Assembly (NCBI RefSeq): GCF_947504105.1
Contig: NZ_CANNGP010000020.1
Span: 1 to 64,000, forward strand
Direction: 5' to 3'
DNA: 64,000 nucleotides
DNA from: an uncultured Tateyamaria sp.
GTDB lineage: Bacteria > Pseudomonadota > Alphaproteobacteria > Rhodobacterales > Rhodobacteraceae
Part shown: one piece after another, positions 1-8,283 of the stretch
Layout: every line of letters begins with the position of its first letter
Position numbering within the stretch: position 1 is the stretch's first letter
The notes under the pieces: generated by a model
Seen by the model: the letters and a program-made list of their open reading frames with translations, nothing else
What the model was told of the DNA's origin: nothing
The model's database searches: none
Position numbers and translations under genes: made by a program

Positions 1-155
1 CCGCGCAGCAGAGGCGGCTGAAACAGCGTCCGTTCCTGACCATGTAAAGGACATTCCCCTTCTTCTGGCCCAAAATATCCGCGCAGCAGAGGCGGCTGAA
101 ACAGCGTCCGTTCCTGACCATGTAAAGGACATTCCCCTTCTTCTGGCCCAAAATA
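1..155 (+). repeat. 78-bp in-frame tandem duplication in the xdhA linker
   Basis: Bases 1-77 are repeated without a mismatch at 79-155 (period 78, 26 codons), so the reading frame is kept. Each unit encodes a linker peptide beginning RAAEAAETAS and ending LLLAQN. The first copy is cut by the window edge, so more copies could exist upstream. The duplicated segment lies between the FeS and FAD domains, where extra length is likely tolerated. Confidence 0.9.
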
Positions 156-1066
156 CCTCGGGGGAGCCGAAGGCGGGGATCGCCATTGGAACGCCATTGG
201 TCCGAGAGACAATGGCGATGCCCCCAACCACGCTCGAAACCCTCGCCACGTGGTTGGATCAGAACCCCGGCGGCACGCTGATTGCGGGCGCCACGGATGT
301 GGGTCTGTGGGTCACCAAGCAGTTCAGGGATCTTGGACCGGTTGCCTTTCTGAACCGCATTCCGGATCTGTCTGGCGTGACTGTCACCGAGGATGACATA
401 CGCATCGGAGCGGCCACGACCCTGACCGATTTGCACAACGCCATTGCCCCCCGTCACCCGGGTTTTGCCGAGTTGATCCGCCGCTATGGGTCCGTGCAGG
501 TGCGCAATGCAGCGACCATCGGCGGCAATGTCGCCAATGGCTCGCCCATCGGAGATGGCTCGCCCGCGCTGATCGCCTTGGACGCGACGCTGCATTTGCG
601 GTCGGTGGACGGGGTGCGGACGCTGCCGATCGAGGATTTCTTCATCGACTATGGCAAGCAAGACCGGGCCGAGAACGAGTTTGTCGAGGCGATCACGATT
701 CCACGGCAAGACGACGCCTTGCGCTGCTACAAGCTATCGAAACGGTTTGATCAGGACATTTCGGCCGTATGCGGCTGTTTCTGGATCGAAGTTGTCAATG
801 ACGTCGTAACCGAGGTGCGCCTTGCTTTTGGCGGCATGGCAGGCACGCCTAAGCGGGCCGCGCATGCCGAAACGGCGCTGCGCGGCCAGCCCTGGACCGA
901 TGCAATCATGGCCCGCGCCATGCAGGCCATGAGCCGCGATTTCCAACCGCTCAGCGACATGCGCGCCTCTGCCGATTACCGGATGCAGACGGCGCAGAAC
1001 ATGCTGCTGCGCGCGTGGCTGGAGGATCAAGGGCAGGCCACCAATGTGCTGGAGGTGACGTCATGA
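1..1066 (+). CDS. xdhA: Xanthine dehydrogenase small (FeS/FAD) subunit XdhA, 5' end outside window
   Basis: The frame is open from the first base with no start codon, so the gene begins upstream; 354 residues are visible. It should pass electrons from the molybdenum subunit through [2Fe-2S] clusters to FAD and NAD+ during hypoxanthine/xanthine oxidation in the cytoplasm. Seen: a linker starting near RAAEAAE (in the family this follows the second FeS domain), then the FAD domain from about residue 74 with GTLIAGATDVGL and, at about 174-185, the FAD-binding GGNVANGSPIGD; a C-terminal CO-dehydrogenase-flavoprotein-like domain follows. The N-terminal FeS domains are not in the window. The ATG at 197 lies inside the domain boundary and is not the true start. 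The linker carries a perfect 26-codon tandem duplication. xdhB follows 22 bases after the stop. Confidence 0.9.
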   Translation, partial: RAAEAAETASVPDHVKDIPLLLAQNIRAAEAAETASVPDHVKDIPLLLAQNTSGEPKAGIAIGTPLVRETMAMPPTTLETLATWLDQNPGGTLIAGATDVGLWVTKQFRDLGPVAFLNRIPDLSGVTVTEDDIRIGAATTLTDLHNAIAPRHPGFAELIRRYGSVQVRNAATIGGNVANGSPIGDGSPALIALDATLHLRSVDGVRTLPIEDFFIDYGKQDRAENEFVEAITIPRQDDALRCYKLSKRFDQDISAVCGCFWIEVVNDVVTEVRLAFGGMAGTPKRAAHAETALRGQPWTDAIMARAMQAMSRDFQPLSDMRASADYRMQTAQNMLLRAWLEDQGQATNVLEVTS

Positions 1067-1088
1067 GCGTTTTGCCGGAGGCGAACAT

Positions 1089-3389
1089 ATGACAGTCGCA
1101 AAACCTCTGCCCCATGACGCCGCCCATCTGCATGTGACCGGGGCGGCCCGCTATGTGGACGACACGCCGACGCCCGTGGGCACGCTGCATCTGGCCTTTG
1201 GCGTGAGCGACGTCGCACACGGCCGGATTGCCGCGATGGACCTTGATGCCGTGCGGTCCGCGCCGGATGTGGTTGCTGTGCTTGTGGCCGAAGACCTGCC
1301 TTTTGCCAACGACGTCTCGCCCTCGGCCCATGATGAGCCGCTGCTGTCGGATGGGACGGTACACTACCTCGGCCAGCCATTATTTCTGGTGGTTGCCCGC
1401 TCGCATCTGGCCGCCCGTCACGCGGCGCGTCTGGGCAAGGTTGAGATCACCGAAGAAACGCCTGTTCTGTCCATCGACGACGCGCTGAAGGCTGGCACCC
1501 GGTTCGAGGATGGCCCGCGCATCTATACCCGTGGCGATGCGACAACCGAATTGGGCGGGGCACAGCACCGCCTTACGGGGTCGTTCGAGATTGGCGGGCA
1601 GGAGCACTTTTACCTCGAAGGGCAGGCCGCACTTGCCCTGCCGGGTGAGGACGGGGACATGCATGTTATCTCGTCCACCCAGCACCCAACCGAGATTCAG
1701 CACAAGGTGGCCGATGCCATTGGCCGCCCCATGCATGCCGTCCGGGTCGAGACCCGTCGCATGGGAGGCGGCTTTGGCGGTAAGGAGAGTCAGGGCAACG
1801 CCTTGGCCGTGGCCTGCGCCGTGGCGGCACGCGTAACCGGCAGCCCTTGCAAGATGCGCTATGACCGCGACGACGACATGATGATCACCGGCAAGCGCCA
1901 TGATTTCCGCATTGATTACGATGTTGGATTTGATGATGCGGGCCGCATCACGGCCCTGGATGTGCGTCAGTATGTGCGCTGTGGCTGGGCCATGGACCTG
2001 TCCCTGCCGGTGGCCGACCGGGCCATGCTGCATGCCGACAATACCTATTTCCTGCCCCACGTGCGGATCGAGAGCCATCGTTTGCGCACCAACACCCAGA
2101 GCGCCACGGCCTTTCGCGGGTTTGGCGGGCCACAGGGCATGTTGGGGATGGAGCGGATTGTCGATCATGTGGCGGGCCATCTGGATATTGATCCGCTGGC
2201 GGTGCGGGTTGTGAACTTTTACGCCTCCGGCGGTGGTATTTCCGGTCAGAAGAAACAGGCGACGCCCTATGGTCAGGAGGTTGACGATTTCATTGGCGAT
2301 GCGCTGGTGGCGCAGTTGCGAGAGACATCGGATTATGAGGCCCGCCGGGCGGCTGTGGCGGACTGGAACGCAGCCAACCCGGTGCTGAAGAAGGGTATCG
2401 CGCTGACGCCTGTGAAGTTCGGCATCAGCTTTACCCTCACCCATCTGAACCAGGCGGGTGCCTTGGTCCATGTCTATGCCGACGGGTCCATTCACCTGAA
2501 CCATGGCGGGACCGAGATGGGTCAGGGCCTGTTTCAGAAGGTCGCGCAGGTGGCCGCAAGTCGCTTTAGCGTGCCTTTGGACATGGTCAAGATCACAGCT
2601 ACCGATACGGCGAAGGTGCCGAACACGTCGGCCACCGCGGCCTCTTCCGGCAGTGATCTGAACGGGATGGCGGTCAAGGCCGCTTGCGACACCATTCGGG
2701 ATCGGATGTGCGAGCATCTGGCGCAGCTGCATCAATGCCGCCCGGACGAGGTGATCTTTGGTGGGGGGCGGGTGCGGGCCGGGTCGGGAGATTATAGCTT
2801 TGCCGAGGTGGCAGTCCTGACCTACGAAGCGCGGATCAGCCTGTCCTCCACCGGGTACTACAAGACGCCCGAGATCAAGTGGGACCGGATCAAGGGGCAG
2901 GGCCGCCCGTTTTTCTACTTTGCCTATGGGGCGGCAGTGACCGAAGTGGTGATTGATACGCTGACCGGGGAAAACCGCATTCTGCGTACTGATATCCTGC
3001 ATGATGCGGGTGCATCGCTGAACCCTGCGCTGGATATCGGGCAGGTCGAAGGGGGGTACGTGCAGGGTGCAGGCTGGCTGACGACAGAAGAGTTGGTCTG
3101 GGACGATCAGGGGCGTCTGCGGACCCATGCGCCGTCGACCTACAAAATCCCTGCCTGTTCGGACCGCCCCGATGTGTTCAATGTGGCCCTGTGGGAGGGC
3201 GAGAACCGGGCTGACACGATCTACAAGTCCAAGGCCGTGGGAGAGCCGCCCCTGATGCTGGGCATATCCGCCTTTCTGGCGTTGAGCGATGCGGCGGCGG
3301 CCTGTGGATCGCACTATCCTGACCTACAGGCCCCGGCCACGGCAGAGACGATTTTGAAGGCGGTGCACACCGCGCGTGGCGATGTTTGA
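1089..3389 (+). CDS. xdhB: Xanthine dehydrogenase molybdopterin-binding subunit XdhB
   Basis: Large subunit holding the molybdenum cofactor, where hypoxanthine and xanthine are hydroxylated. 766 residues is the usual length for the bacterial XdhB family. Visible motifs: GGGFGGKES at 226-234 (Moco contact), RGFGGPQG at 343-350 (Arg that positions the purine), GGYVQGAGW near the C-terminal third, and KAVGEPPLML at 716-725 whose Glu (about 719) is the catalytic base of the family. The start at 1089 has GGAGG at the expected distance; an ATG at 1063 overlapping the xdhA stop opens only a 9-codon frame. The stop overlaps the start of xdhC, indicating one operon. Confidence 0.95.
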   Translation: MTVAKPLPHDAAHLHVTGAARYVDDTPTPVGTLHLAFGVSDVAHGRIAAMDLDAVRSAPDVVAVLVAEDLPFANDVSPSAHDEPLLSDGTVHYLGQPLFLVVARSHLAARHAARLGKVEITEETPVLSIDDALKAGTRFEDGPRIYTRGDATTELGGAQHRLTGSFEIGGQEHFYLEGQAALALPGEDGDMHVISSTQHPTEIQHKVADAIGRPMHAVRVETRRMGGGFGGKESQGNALAVACAVAARVTGSPCKMRYDRDDDMMITGKRHDFRIDYDVGFDDAGRITALDVRQYVRCGWAMDLSLPVADRAMLHADNTYFLPHVRIESHRLRTNTQSATAFRGFGGPQGMLGMERIVDHVAGHLDIDPLAVRVVNFYASGGGISGQKKQATPYGQEVDDFIGDALVAQLRETSDYEARRAAVADWNAANPVLKKGIALTPVKFGISFTLTHLNQAGALVHVYADGSIHLNHGGTEMGQGLFQKVAQVAASRFSVPLDMVKITATDTAKVPNTSATAASSGSDLNGMAVKAACDTIRDRMCEHLAQLHQCRPDEVIFGGGRVRAGSGDYSFAEVAVLTYEARISLSSTGYYKTPEIKWDRIKGQGRPFFYFAYGAAVTEVVIDTLTGENRILRTDILHDAGASLNPALDIGQVEGGYVQGAGWLTTEELVWDDQGRLRTHAPSTYKIPACSDRPDVFNVALWEGENRADTIYKSKAVGEPPLMLGISAFLALSDAAAACGSHYPDLQAPATAETILKAVHTARGDV

Positions 3390-4305
3390 TCGGGCTGGGT
3401 TGATCGAAGCCTGCAAGGCGCATGACCGGGTTGTGCGGGTGGTGATTGCGTCCGTGCAGGGGTCTGCCCCGCGCGAGGTGGGCGCGGCGATGCTGGTGTG
3501 GGACACGGGCCAATCCGGCACGATTGGCGGCGGGGTTCTTGAGTTTGAGCTGGCCGCTGCCGCCCGCACGCTGGCCAAGGATACGCGCAGTCGCCATGCC
3601 TTGGGGCCTGATCTCGGTCAATGCTGCGGTGGGGCGGTCGAAGTGCTGAGCGAGGTCTATGATTTGGACCGTGCGCGTGCCCTGCCCGAGGATGCGGTCG
3701 CACGCGGGTCTGATCCAATGCCGCTGTCGGTCAAACGCATGTTGAAGGCGGCGCGGAATCAGGGCCAGTTGCCCCCTGCGCAGCTGAAGGACGGGTGGAT
3801 GATCGAACCGGTGCGCGCGCCAGATCAGGATATCTGGATCTGGGGCGCGGGCCATGTCGGGCGCGCGCTGGTTGATATCCTGCAGCATATGCCCGGATAC
3901 ACCCTGACCTGGGCGGATACAGGGGCCGAGCGGTTTCCGGATGCCGTGCCCGAGTGCGTCACGACCGTGCCTGCCAACGACCTACCCGCCCTTGCCGCCC
4001 ACGCGCCCCGCGACGCACATCACCTGATCCTGACCTATGCGCATGATATTGATCTGGGCCTGTGCCACGCGGTGCTGACGCGCGGCTTTGCCTCTTGCGG
4101 ATTGATCGGGTCGGCCACCAAGTGGGCGCGGTTTCGCAAACGGCTTGCCGCATTGGGCCACGGGACGGATGAAATTGCGCGCATCACCTGCCCCATTGGT
4201 GATCCATCTTTGGGAAAGGACCCACATTTGATTGCGGTCGGGGTTGCCTATCGGCTAGCACAGTCCACGCAGACCATACCGCAACGACTGGAGACGCGTG
4301 CGTGA
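3382..4305 (+). CDS. xdhC: XdhC, molybdenum-cofactor chaperone for xanthine dehydrogenase
   Basis: XdhC binds molybdenum cofactor, assists its sulfuration and hands it to XdhB; it is not part of the finished enzyme. The N-terminal XdhC/CoxI domain is visible (GSAPREVGAAMLV, then GTIGGGVLEFE, then a Cys-containing QCCGGAVE), followed by a Rossmann-like C-terminal domain with WGAGHVGRAL. I chose ATG 3382, which overlaps the xdhB stop; a GTG at 3376 in the same frame is the alternative. The stop overlaps the GTG start of the next gene by four bases, linking enzyme maturation to the transporter genes in one transcript. Confidence 0.92.
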   Translation: MFDRAGLIEACKAHDRVVRVVIASVQGSAPREVGAAMLVWDTGQSGTIGGGVLEFELAAAARTLAKDTRSRHALGPDLGQCCGGAVEVLSEVYDLDRARALPEDAVARGSDPMPLSVKRMLKAARNQGQLPPAQLKDGWMIEPVRAPDQDIWIWGAGHVGRALVDILQHMPGYTLTWADTGAERFPDAVPECVTTVPANDLPALAAHAPRDAHHLILTYAHDIDLGLCHAVLTRGFASCGLIGSATKWARFRKRLAALGHGTDEIARITCPIGDPSLGKDPHLIAVGVAYRLAQSTQTIPQRLETRA

Positions 4306-5816
4306 CCCCACTTCTGTCCCTGACCGGCTTGACCAAGGCCTATCCCGGCGTTGTGGCAAATGATGACGTGTCGCTGTCCATCGCCCCCGGGGAAATTCAC
4401 GCACTACTGGGCGAAAACGGGGCGGGCAAGTCAACGCTGGTCAAGATGATCTATGGGCTGGTCAAACCCGATGCGGGTCAGATGCAGATGACTGGTGGCG
4501 ATTTTGCCCCCACCGATCCACGCATGGCGCGGGCGGCAGGCGTGGGCATGGTGTTCCAGCATTTTTCACTGTTTGACGCGCTGAGCGTGGCCGAGAACAT
4601 CGCTCTTGGCATGGAGACACCGCCGCCCATGCGCACGCTGGCGGCCCGTATCCGGGAGGTGTCCGAAACCTACGGCCTGCCCCTCGCCCCGGACCGTGTG
4701 GTTGGCGATCTTTCGGCGGGCGAGAGGCAACGGGTCGAGATCATTCGGTGCCTACTGCAGGACCCCAAGCTGTTGATCATGGACGAACCTACGTCCGTCC
4801 TGACCCCGCAGGAGGTCGAGATCCTGTTTGAAACCCTGCGCAAGCTGAGCGCGGAGGGCACGGCGATCCTGTATATCTCGCACAAGCTGGAGGAAATCCG
4901 CGCCCTGTGTGACGCCGCTACGATCCTGCGCGGCGGCAAAGTGGTGGGCGACTGCGTGCCGCGCGACACGTCGGCCCGCGCGATGGCCGAAATGATGGTG
5001 GGCAGCACGCTTGCCACGCCCAAGGCTGCCGCCCATGACGCCGGTGAGGTTTTGTTGTCGGTGACGGGCCTTTCGGTTGCATCGCCGTCTGCCTTTGGCA
5101 TGTCCCTGCGGGGCATTTCCTTTGATGTGCGGGCGGGAGAGGTGCTGGGCATTGGTGGGGTTGCGGGCAACGGGCAGGACGAACTGCTTGCGGTTCTGTC
5201 CGGGGAACTGCCCTGCGGCGTCGGCATGGTGCAGTTCAAGGGCAGCGATCTGGCGAAGAACGGACCGGAGGCGCGGCGCGGTCTGGGCGTGCTGGCCGCC
5301 CCTGAAGAACGGCTGGGGCATGCCGCGGCGCCCAACATGTCATTGACCGAGAACGCGATGCTGACCGGGGCCGCCCGCGAAGGGTTGGTGCGGCGCGGGA
5401 TGCTGAATTGGACCAAGACCCGCGATTTCGCCGAACGTATCATTGCGGGTTTTGACGTGCGCACGCCGGGGCCGGACAATGCGGCGCGGTCGCTGTCGGG
5501 TGGGAACCTGCAGAAATTCGTGATCGGCCGCGAGGTATTGCAGCGCCCCGAGGTCCTGGTGGTGAACCAGCCGACATGGGGCGTGGATGCCGCGGCGGCG
5601 GCGGCGATCCGGCAGGCCCTGCTGGATTTGGCGGCTGACGGGTCGGCTGTGGTTGCGATTTCGCAGGATCTGGATGAGTTGATGGAAATCTCGGACCGGT
5701 TTGCGGCCTTGAACGAGGGGCGGTTGAGTGATCCGCGTCCGACCGCGGGGCTGGATGTGGAGCAGATCGGGTTGATGTTGGGTGGCGCCCACGGGATGGA
5801 GGTTGCACATGTGTGA
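4302..5816 (+). CDS. BMP-family (nucleoside/purine) ABC transporter ATP-binding protein
   Basis: Double ATPase that powers the importer formed with the two permeases downstream. The first nucleotide-binding domain is complete: Walker A GENGAGKST (37-45), signature LSAGERQ (137-143), Walker B LLIMDEP (157-163). The second is degenerate in the way usual for this family: GVAGNGQDE (286-294) lacks the Walker A Lys, the signature LSGGNLQ (398-404) is intact, and the Walker B position reads VNQPTWGVD (421-429). The GTG start overlaps the xdhC stop. Adjacency to xdhABC suggests the cargo is a purine base or nucleoside, as with NupO/YufO-type systems; this is inference from context. Confidence 0.9.
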   Translation: MTPLLSLTGLTKAYPGVVANDDVSLSIAPGEIHALLGENGAGKSTLVKMIYGLVKPDAGQMQMTGGDFAPTDPRMARAAGVGMVFQHFSLFDALSVAENIALGMETPPPMRTLAARIREVSETYGLPLAPDRVVGDLSAGERQRVEIIRCLLQDPKLLIMDEPTSVLTPQEVEILFETLRKLSAEGTAILYISHKLEEIRALCDAATILRGGKVVGDCVPRDTSARAMAEMMVGSTLATPKAAAHDAGEVLLSVTGLSVASPSAFGMSLRGISFDVRAGEVLGIGGVAGNGQDELLAVLSGELPCGVGMVQFKGSDLAKNGPEARRGLGVLAAPEERLGHAAAPNMSLTENAMLTGAAREGLVRRGMLNWTKTRDFAERIIAGFDVRTPGPDNAARSLSGGNLQKFVIGREVLQRPEVLVVNQPTWGVDAAAAAAIRQALLDLAADGSAVVAISQDLDELMEISDRFAALNEGRLSDPRPTAGLDVEQIGLMLGGAHGMEVAHV

Positions 5817-5825
5817 GATCGGCCC

Positions 5826-5860
5826 TCCGGGGGGGATGTTTTTGAAACAGGGAATGAGGA
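5826..5860 (+). repeat. Dispersed intergenic repeat, copy A
   Basis: In the 138-base gap between the ATPase and the first permease a GC-rich run is followed by TTTTTGAAACAGGGAA (5839-5854). The same core occurs at about 42118-42136 and, on the other strand, at about 22222-22240. This copy lacks the perfect GGGGCCAGCCCC-type palindrome found beside the other two, so it is the most degraded. The rest of the gap (to 5954) is GC-rich with no gene. Confidence 0.65.
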
Positions 5861-5954
5861 CCACTTTGGAAAGCCTCCAGGGGAGGGGTTCAGGCCCAAA
5901 TGGGCGGAGCCCCGAGGTGTTTGACCTGCTGCCATATCCCGGAGGACTGCAGGG

Positions 5955-7037
5955 ATGATCCGGATCGAGGCGCGTCCGCAGCCATCTGCTGTGATGGCTT
6001 ATGCCACGCCGGTGCTCGCCGTGGTGCTGACCATGATCTTTGGTGGGATCTTGTTTGCCGTTTTGGGCAAGGATCCGTTGCAGGCCATTGCGACGATTTT
6101 CTGGGAGCCGATCTTTGGCGAGTTCGCGTTCTTTTACCGGCCGCAACTGCTGATCAAAGGCGCGCCCCTGGTTCTGATCGCCATTGGGTTGGCGTTGGGG
6201 TTCCGGGCGGGCATCTGGAACATCGGGGCTGAGGGGCAATACATCGCCGGGGCCATTTGCGGTGCGGGGGCCGGGTTGGCCTTTTTCCCGACAGAGAGTG
6301 TTTTGATCTTTCCTTTCATGGTGTTGGCCGGGGCCTTGGGCGGTTGGGCCTGGGCGATGATCCCTGCTGTTTTGAAGGTGAAGTTTGGCACCAATGAGAT
6401 TTTGGTGTCGCTGATGCTGGTCTATGTGGCCGAGCAGTTGTTGGCATCTATGTCGTTGGGATTGCTGAAAAATCCGGAGGGCTTTGGCTTTCCCGGCTCG
6501 CGGAATTTGCAGCAGTATCCATCCGCGCATAACGCCGAGATCATTTCGGGCACGGGCATGCATTGGGGTGTGGTTGCCGCGTTGATTGCCGTCATCTTTG
6601 CCTATGTTTTGTTGACACGGCATCGGTTGGGATTTGCCATTCGGGTGACGGGTGAGGCACCTAGGGCAGCCAAGTTTGGCGGGGTCAATCCGGGACGGTT
6701 GGTGCTGTTCTGTCTGGGCATGTCCGGCCTTTTGGCGGGGCTTGCGGGGATGTTCGAAGTGGCGGGGCCGTCGGGTCAGATCAGCATTGATTTCAATGTG
6801 GGCTATGGGTTTACGGCGATCATCGTGGCCTTTCTGGGCCGTTTGAACCCGCTGGGGATTGTGGCCGCGGGATTGCTGATGGCGCTGACATATATTGGCG
6901 GCGACATTGCCCAGTCGCAGCTGGGTCTGCCCGCGGCGGCGATCCAGGTGTTTCAGGGGATGCTGTTGTTCTTCCTTTTGGCGCTGGACGTGTTGACGAA
7001 TTACCGCGTCCGGTTTGGTGCGGCGGAGGTGCTGTGA
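5955..7037 (+). CDS. BMP-family ABC transporter permease, first subunit
   Basis: Inner-membrane permease of the BPD_transp_2 type, 360 residues, with about nine hydrophobic segments. The family hallmark GLALGFRAGIWNIGAEGQYIAG-like region is split here as FRAGIWNIGAEGQ near residue 85; the phrase NIGAEGQ is typical of the YufP/NupP type. Pairs with the second permease at 7333 and the double ATPase upstream. Its stop overlaps the start of a small membrane-protein gene, so transcription and translation are coupled. Substrate inferred as nucleoside or purine from xdh context only. Confidence 0.9.
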   Translation: MIRIEARPQPSAVMAYATPVLAVVLTMIFGGILFAVLGKDPLQAIATIFWEPIFGEFAFFYRPQLLIKGAPLVLIAIGLALGFRAGIWNIGAEGQYIAGAICGAGAGLAFFPTESVLIFPFMVLAGALGGWAWAMIPAVLKVKFGTNEILVSLMLVYVAEQLLASMSLGLLKNPEGFGFPGSRNLQQYPSAHNAEIISGTGMHWGVVAALIAVIFAYVLLTRHRLGFAIRVTGEAPRAAKFGGVNPGRLVLFCLGMSGLLAGLAGMFEVAGPSGQISIDFNVGYGFTAIIVAFLGRLNPLGIVAAGLLMALTYIGGDIAQSQLGLPAAAIQVFQGMLLFFLLALDVLTNYRVRFGAAEVL

Positions 7038-7342
7038 TGAAGGAGTTACTTCTTACGGCCTTTAAGTCTATCGCAGCAGCGTTTGCGGTCCTGGTTGGCC
7101 TCGCATTCACGCCGTTGGATTGGGTACCGATGATGCTGTCATTTGCGTTCCTCGGTTGGTCTAGCACGGTCATTCTGTTGCTTATCGCCGGCGCGCCATG
7201 TGCGGGCTTTCTCGCGATGCTTGCAACGTCCAAGAAAGGCGCTCGGCTCGAGGGCATCGCTGGCTGGGCCGGGATGTGGGTTGGGGCTTTGACTGGAAGC
7301 TGGGTTGGCCTCACGATGTCGGGAAAAGCGCCATGGATCTAA
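7037..7342 (+). CDS. Small hydrophobic membrane protein inside the BMP transporter operon
   Basis: 101 residues, not recognised. It has a hydrophobic N-terminal segment (about 8-25), a second after LDWVPMML (about 30-57) and a third from GIAGWAGMWVGALTG onward, so three or four membrane spans are likely; short basic stretch SKKGARLEG lies between. ATG 7037 overlaps the stop of permease 1 (TGATG) and follows GGAGG; a GTG at 7034 is the alternative. Its last 10 bases overlap permease 2. The interlocking on both sides means it is translated with the transporter, so an accessory or assembly role is possible, but no function can be claimed. Codon usage looks less G/C-ending than its neighbours. 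Confidence 0.75.
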   Translation: MKELLLTAFKSIAAAFAVLVGLAFTPLDWVPMMLSFAFLGWSSTVILLLIAGAPCAGFLAMLATSKKGARLEGIAGWAGMWVGALTGSWVGLTMSGKAPWI

Positions 7343-8253
7343 GCGCCATCAACCCCATTCTCCTGATCGCTGCCATGATCGCGGCGGCGACGCCCATTCT
7401 GCTGGCGGCCATCGGCGAGCTTGTCGTGGAACGCGCCGGTGTCCTGAACCTTGGGGTCGAGGGGATGATGATCACGGGCGCTGTCTGTGGCTTTATCATT
7501 GCCGTGAACACGGGCTCGCCCACCGTGGGCTTCATCGCTGCCGCTGTCGGGGGCGCGGTGCTGTCATTGCTCTTTGCCTTTCTCACGCAGGTGGCGCTGG
7601 CGAACCAAGTGGCGTCGGGCCTTGCGCTGACCCTTTTTGGCCTTGGGCTGTCATCGCTCATGGGGCAGAGCTATGTGGGGATCAAACCGCCCCGGGCCGA
7701 GGCGACGCCGCTGGGGCCGCTGGCTGACATTCCGGTTATCGGGCCGATCATCTTTGGCCATGACCTGATGGTCTATCTAGGCCTTGGGATCGTTGCCGTC
7801 ACGTGGGCGGTACTGAAATTCACCCGCATGGGGCTGGTCCTGCGCGCGGTGGGGGAAAACCACGATGCGGCCCATGCGCTGGGGTACAAGGTCAAGCGCA
7901 TCCGCACGCTGGCCATCCTGTTCGGCGGGGCCTGTGCCGGGCTGGGTGGTGCGTACATTTCGCTGATCCGCGTGCCACAGTGGACCGAGGGGATGACAGC
8001 CGGTGTGGGGTGGATTGCCCTCGCCCTGGTTGTGTTTGCCAGCTGGAAGCCGTGGCGCGTGTTGCTGGGTGCTTATCTTTTTGGCGGAATTACCCAGCTC
8101 CAGTTGAACCTGCAGGGCGCGGGCGTTGCCATTCCGGTCGAGTATTTGGCAATGTCCCCCTACGTCGTGACGATCATCGTTCTGGTGATTCTGAGCGCAG
8201 ATAAATCACGCGCCCCCGGCTCACTGGGGCGTACATTCCACGCCTCGGGATAA
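7333..8253 (+). CDS. BMP-family ABC transporter permease, second subunit
   Basis: 306-residue inner-membrane permease of the BPD_transp_2 type. The N-terminal part shows the characteristic VLNLGVEGMMITGA, the counterpart of NIGAEGQ in the partner permease; about eight hydrophobic helices follow. I set the start at ATG 7333 because the frame upstream of it is the overlap with the small membrane gene and carries no family sequence. It completes the transmembrane channel with the 5955 permease. Followed after 30 bases by the binding protein with a clear GGGAGA ribosome site. Confidence 0.92.
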   Translation: MDLSAINPILLIAAMIAAATPILLAAIGELVVERAGVLNLGVEGMMITGAVCGFIIAVNTGSPTVGFIAAAVGGAVLSLLFAFLTQVALANQVASGLALTLFGLGLSSLMGQSYVGIKPPRAEATPLGPLADIPVIGPIIFGHDLMVYLGLGIVAVTWAVLKFTRMGLVLRAVGENHDAAHALGYKVKRIRTLAILFGGACAGLGGAYISLIRVPQWTEGMTAGVGWIALALVVFASWKPWRVLLGAYLFGGITQLQLNLQGAGVAIPVEYLAMSPYVVTIIVLVILSADKSRAPGSLGRTFHASG

Positions 8254-8283
8254 GGGGCGCACCTAAATGGGGAGAAACCTGAA

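Noticed and set aside
1380-3314. 644-codon open frame on the minus strand opposite xdhB
   Set aside because: It mirrors xdhB codon bias, has no ribosome site or recognisable domain, and xdhB itself has full family motifs.
5340-6623. 427-codon minus-strand frame crossing the ATPase, repeat and permease
   Set aside because: Spans two well-supported genes and a repeat, with no recognisable protein sequence.
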